Assembly: GCF_900102185.1 (NCBI RefSeq)
Contig: NZ_LT629690.1
Location: forward strand, 2,108,001-2,172,000
DNA: 64,000 bases
DNA from: Terriglobus roseus
Lineage (GTDB): Bacteria > Acidobacteriota > Terriglobia > Terriglobales > Acidobacteriaceae
Direction of reading: 5' to 3'
The notes beneath the pieces are model-generated. The model did no database searches. It was not told the origin of the DNA and saw only the letters and a program-made list of their open reading frames with translations. Each line of letters starts with the position of its first letter. The first letter of the stretch is position 1. Positions 62,150-64,000 of this stretch are shown here, piece after piece. Made by a program: the position numbers and the translations under genes.

Positions 62150-63418
62150 TCAGGCTGGTAGGTCCTCCACGGAGGACATGCTTTGGCCCTTGGCTTCCCT
62201 GCCAAGACCGGCGAGGAGAGCCACGGCAACCGCTACGATTGCGACTGTCCAGGCGAGGACGGGTGTCAGGTCGCCATGGAAGTACTTGCGCGCCAGCGCG
62301 GTCTGGAACTTGGCGTTGCGCGAGGAGAGCAGGTTGCCGAGCTGGTAGGCCAGGCCCGGAAAGGTGGCGCGAACGGCGGCAGGCGAGAGCTCGTTGAGGT
62401 GTGCCGGGACGATGCCCCAGGCGCCCTGAATCATGAACTGCATCAGGAAGCCGCCAGCGGCCACCATGATGGGTTCCCAGGTGAAAGCCCAGATGTAAAT
62501 CATGGGGATCGCAAGAAGCGCTGCGATGACGATGGAGCGGCGTCGGCCCCAGCGTTCAGACAACGTACCGAAGGTGATGCCGCCGAGGAGAGCGCCGATG
62601 TGGCCTACGTCGCTGACCCAACCGACGCGTCCTGGAGTGAAGCCCTTTGCCTTCTGCAGGAAGGTGGGATACAGATCCTGCGAGCCGTGGCTGAAGGAGG
62701 TGAAGGCCGTCATGAGGAGGACGAGAAAAAGGAATGTGGGCAGGTAGTGTGCGATGTCGCCCAGGTGGATGGTGGGTTTAACGGCTTTTGCCTGACCGCT
62801 GCGGTAGGCGGGAGACTCTTCCACCTTGCTGCGGATGTAGAAGACGAGGATGGACGGCAGCGCTCCGATGAAGAACATGACGCGCCAGTTCACCAGCATG
62901 CCTGTGCCGTGAAGATGCGGGAAGACAAGGCCGTACACGGTTGCTGCGAGCAGGTTGCCGACAACGTAGCCTTCCTGCAGCAGGCCGGAGAAGAAGCCTC
63001 GGCCTTTTTCTGGCAGTGTTTCAAAGGCGAGCGCTGCGCCGACGCCCCATTCGCCGCCCATGGCGATGCCGAAGAGAGCGCGGAAGACGAGTAGCCAGCC
63101 GAGAGTTGGCGCGAGGCCGGAGGCTACTTCAAAGACGCAGAAGCTGATGATGTTGATCATCAGCGTGGGGCGTCGGCCAAACTTCTCTGCCATGGCACCA
63201 AAAATGAGAGCGCCAACGGGGCGCATGACGAGTGTCCAGAAAAGGGCTTCCGTCACAGTCTCGACGGTGGTGTGGAAGTCACCCGCGATGGCGGTAATGC
63301 AGTAAGTGAGGATGAAGAAATCAAAAGCGTCCAGCGCCCAACCAAGGAAGCAAGCGATGAAAGCATTCTTCTGCGGCGACGTGAGCGCACGCCACTGATG
63401 CACAATTCCGGAGGCCAT
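62150..63418 (-). CDS. MFS transporter, sialate/lactate (SHS-type) subfamily
   Basis: 422 residues from the ATG at 63418, which gives the start seen in the family; a GTG at 63472 would add 18 residues. Twelve membrane helices are present. Motifs: LGWALDAFDFFILTYCITAI in helix 1, FGAMAEKFGRRPTL (loop 2-3 motif), GIAMGGEWGVGAALAFETLP and the repeat motif GTLSERWGRRRSI after helix 7. The closest subfamily by memory carries lactate, pyruvate or sialic acid. It is 137 bases before phoU and may be transcribed separately. Confidence 0.85.
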   Translation of the reverse strand: MASGIVHQWRALTSPQKNAFIACFLGWALDAFDFFILTYCITAIAGDFHTTVETVTEALFWTLVMRPVGALIFGAMAEKFGRRPTLMINIISFCVFEVASGLAPTLGWLLVFRALFGIAMGGEWGVGAALAFETLPEKGRGFFSGLLQEGYVVGNLLAATVYGLVFPHLHGTGMLVNWRVMFFIGALPSILVFYIRSKVEESPAYRSGQAKAVKPTIHLGDIAHYLPTFLFLVLLMTAFTSFSHGSQDLYPTFLQKAKGFTPGRVGWVSDVGHIGALLGGITFGTLSERWGRRRSIVIAALLAIPMIYIWAFTWEPIMVAAGGFLMQFMIQGAWGIVPAHLNELSPAAVRATFPGLAYQLGNLLSSRNAKFQTALARKYFHGDLTPVLAWTVAIVAVAVALLAGLGREAKGQSMSSVEDLPA

Positions 63419-63678
63419 GTTTGAAGGAATGTTAACGGCTCTGCGGCAACACAGGCCATAAAAATCTTTCACGACGAAACATTGTGGCTTTGTGATTCGG
63501 TCTGCGACCGATGAACTGCAGACTGAATGCGCGCAAAAAACACCTGTGAAGGTCGCATGACCTTTGCGAAAACTAAATGCATTGGCGCTCGGTCGAGAGG
63601 TTATGATGACGCCATTCGTGATTCAGTATTCGGCTGTCTTGTGAACTTTGTGTTCCGCACGGGACAAGGAGATCGAGT

Positions 63679-64000
63679 ATGGCAGAACGTATTGTGCGCA
63701 TGCATGCGGCTTCGACGCTTGTCTTTGCGATGCTCTCCACCAGTGTTGCCATTGCCCAGAACAAGGCTGAAAAACTGCTGGTAGGCGACACGAAGATTAC
63801 CGTGATCGCTGGATACAAAGGCGAAGCCAAGTTGGCAGCACCAGCGAAGATTGTTGTTCATGATTTCGATGTGCCGAGCGAGATCATCACCGTGGATCAT
63901 TCACCGGCGTCACATGTTCTTTCCAACAGTCCGATTGCGCGTATGAAAGGCGATGCCGGGCAGGACCAAGATCCTGCTGCGATTGCGAAGAAGGTGCAGA
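63679..64000 (+). CDS. Secreted protein, DUF4410-like (3' end outside window)
   Basis: The first 107 residues of a gene that runs off the right edge. The ATG has AAGGAG seven bases upstream. A signal peptide (about 1-26, ending SVAIA) is followed by a segment KIVVHDFDVPSEIITVD that resembles the first strand of DUF4410 proteins, and by an Asp/Gln-rich loop. The likely function is unknown. It is divergent from the MFS gene over a 260-base gap. Confidence 0.65.
   Translation, partial: MAERIVRMHAASTLVFAMLSTSVAIAQNKAEKLLVGDTKITVIAGYKGEAKLAAPAKIVVHDFDVPSEIITVDHSPASHVLSNSPIARMKGDAGQDQDPAAIAKKVQ

Noticed and set aside
1-64000. tRNA, rRNA, CRISPR, phage and insertion sequences
   Set aside because: No tRNA-like cloverleaf, ribosomal RNA stretch, regularly spaced identical repeats, transposase or integrase gene was seen while reading the gaps and gene list.

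Overview
The window looks like chromosomal DNA of a soil acidobacterium, most likely class Terriglobia (Terriglobus, Granulicella or Edaphobacter type). This is inferred from gene content and moderately high GC. Typical markers are the giant secreted sedolisin-like protein with Ig-like repeats and a C-terminal arginine plus GCG tail, a hopanoid radical SAM enzyme, an E1 alpha/beta fusion, and many small secreted proteins. I see no rRNA, tRNA, CRISPR array, phage or insertion sequence. Both ends cut through genes (recJ on the left, a secreted protein on the right).

Layout. 0-4.1 kb: recJ end, then an overlapping adaptor/TPR/TolC export operon. 4.2-7.6 kb: hpnJ, two small membrane PH-like paralogues and a two-gene EamA-type transporter. 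7.6-15.9 kb: the Ig-repeat protein, glmU and secreted proteins, including a 59-residue membrane protein. 15.9-19.9 kb: uvrA overlapping a CPBP protease. 20.3-23.7 kb: a BlaI repressor, an M56 membrane protease and a DegP protease, with two matching operator-like palindromes. 23.8-27.8 kb: pgk, tpiA, a histidine-rich mini-protein, lepB and murQ. 27.9-39 kb: an orphan sensor kinase, peptidases, murA, proC, ctaA and a LEA-like repeat protein. 39.2-49.2 kb: ppk1, the E1 fusion, paired secreted coiled-coil proteins, MscS, a SpoIIE phosphatase and YihY. 49.3-57.8 kb: a peptidoglycan/amino-sugar recovery cluster. 58-63.4 kb: a siroheme and sulfite reductase operon headed by phoU, and an MFS transporter.

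The most striking locus is 49.3-57.8 kb: a lyase-like protein, a GH20 hexosaminidase, NagA and a 1301-residue protein that joins a sodium:solute symporter, a beta-lactamase-fold serine hydrolase and a NamZ (DUF1343) exo-muramidase. The hydrolase's former signal peptide is still visible at the join. With murQ at 26.8 kb this suggests recovery of cell-wall sugars, with cleavage and uptake in one polypeptide.

Two larger-scale signals stand out. The plus strand changes from C-rich to G-rich inside uvrA near 17.55 kb, whichever strand the genes lie on. A three-unit repeat of about 95-125 bases occurs twice, 38 kb apart, each time directly after a gene.
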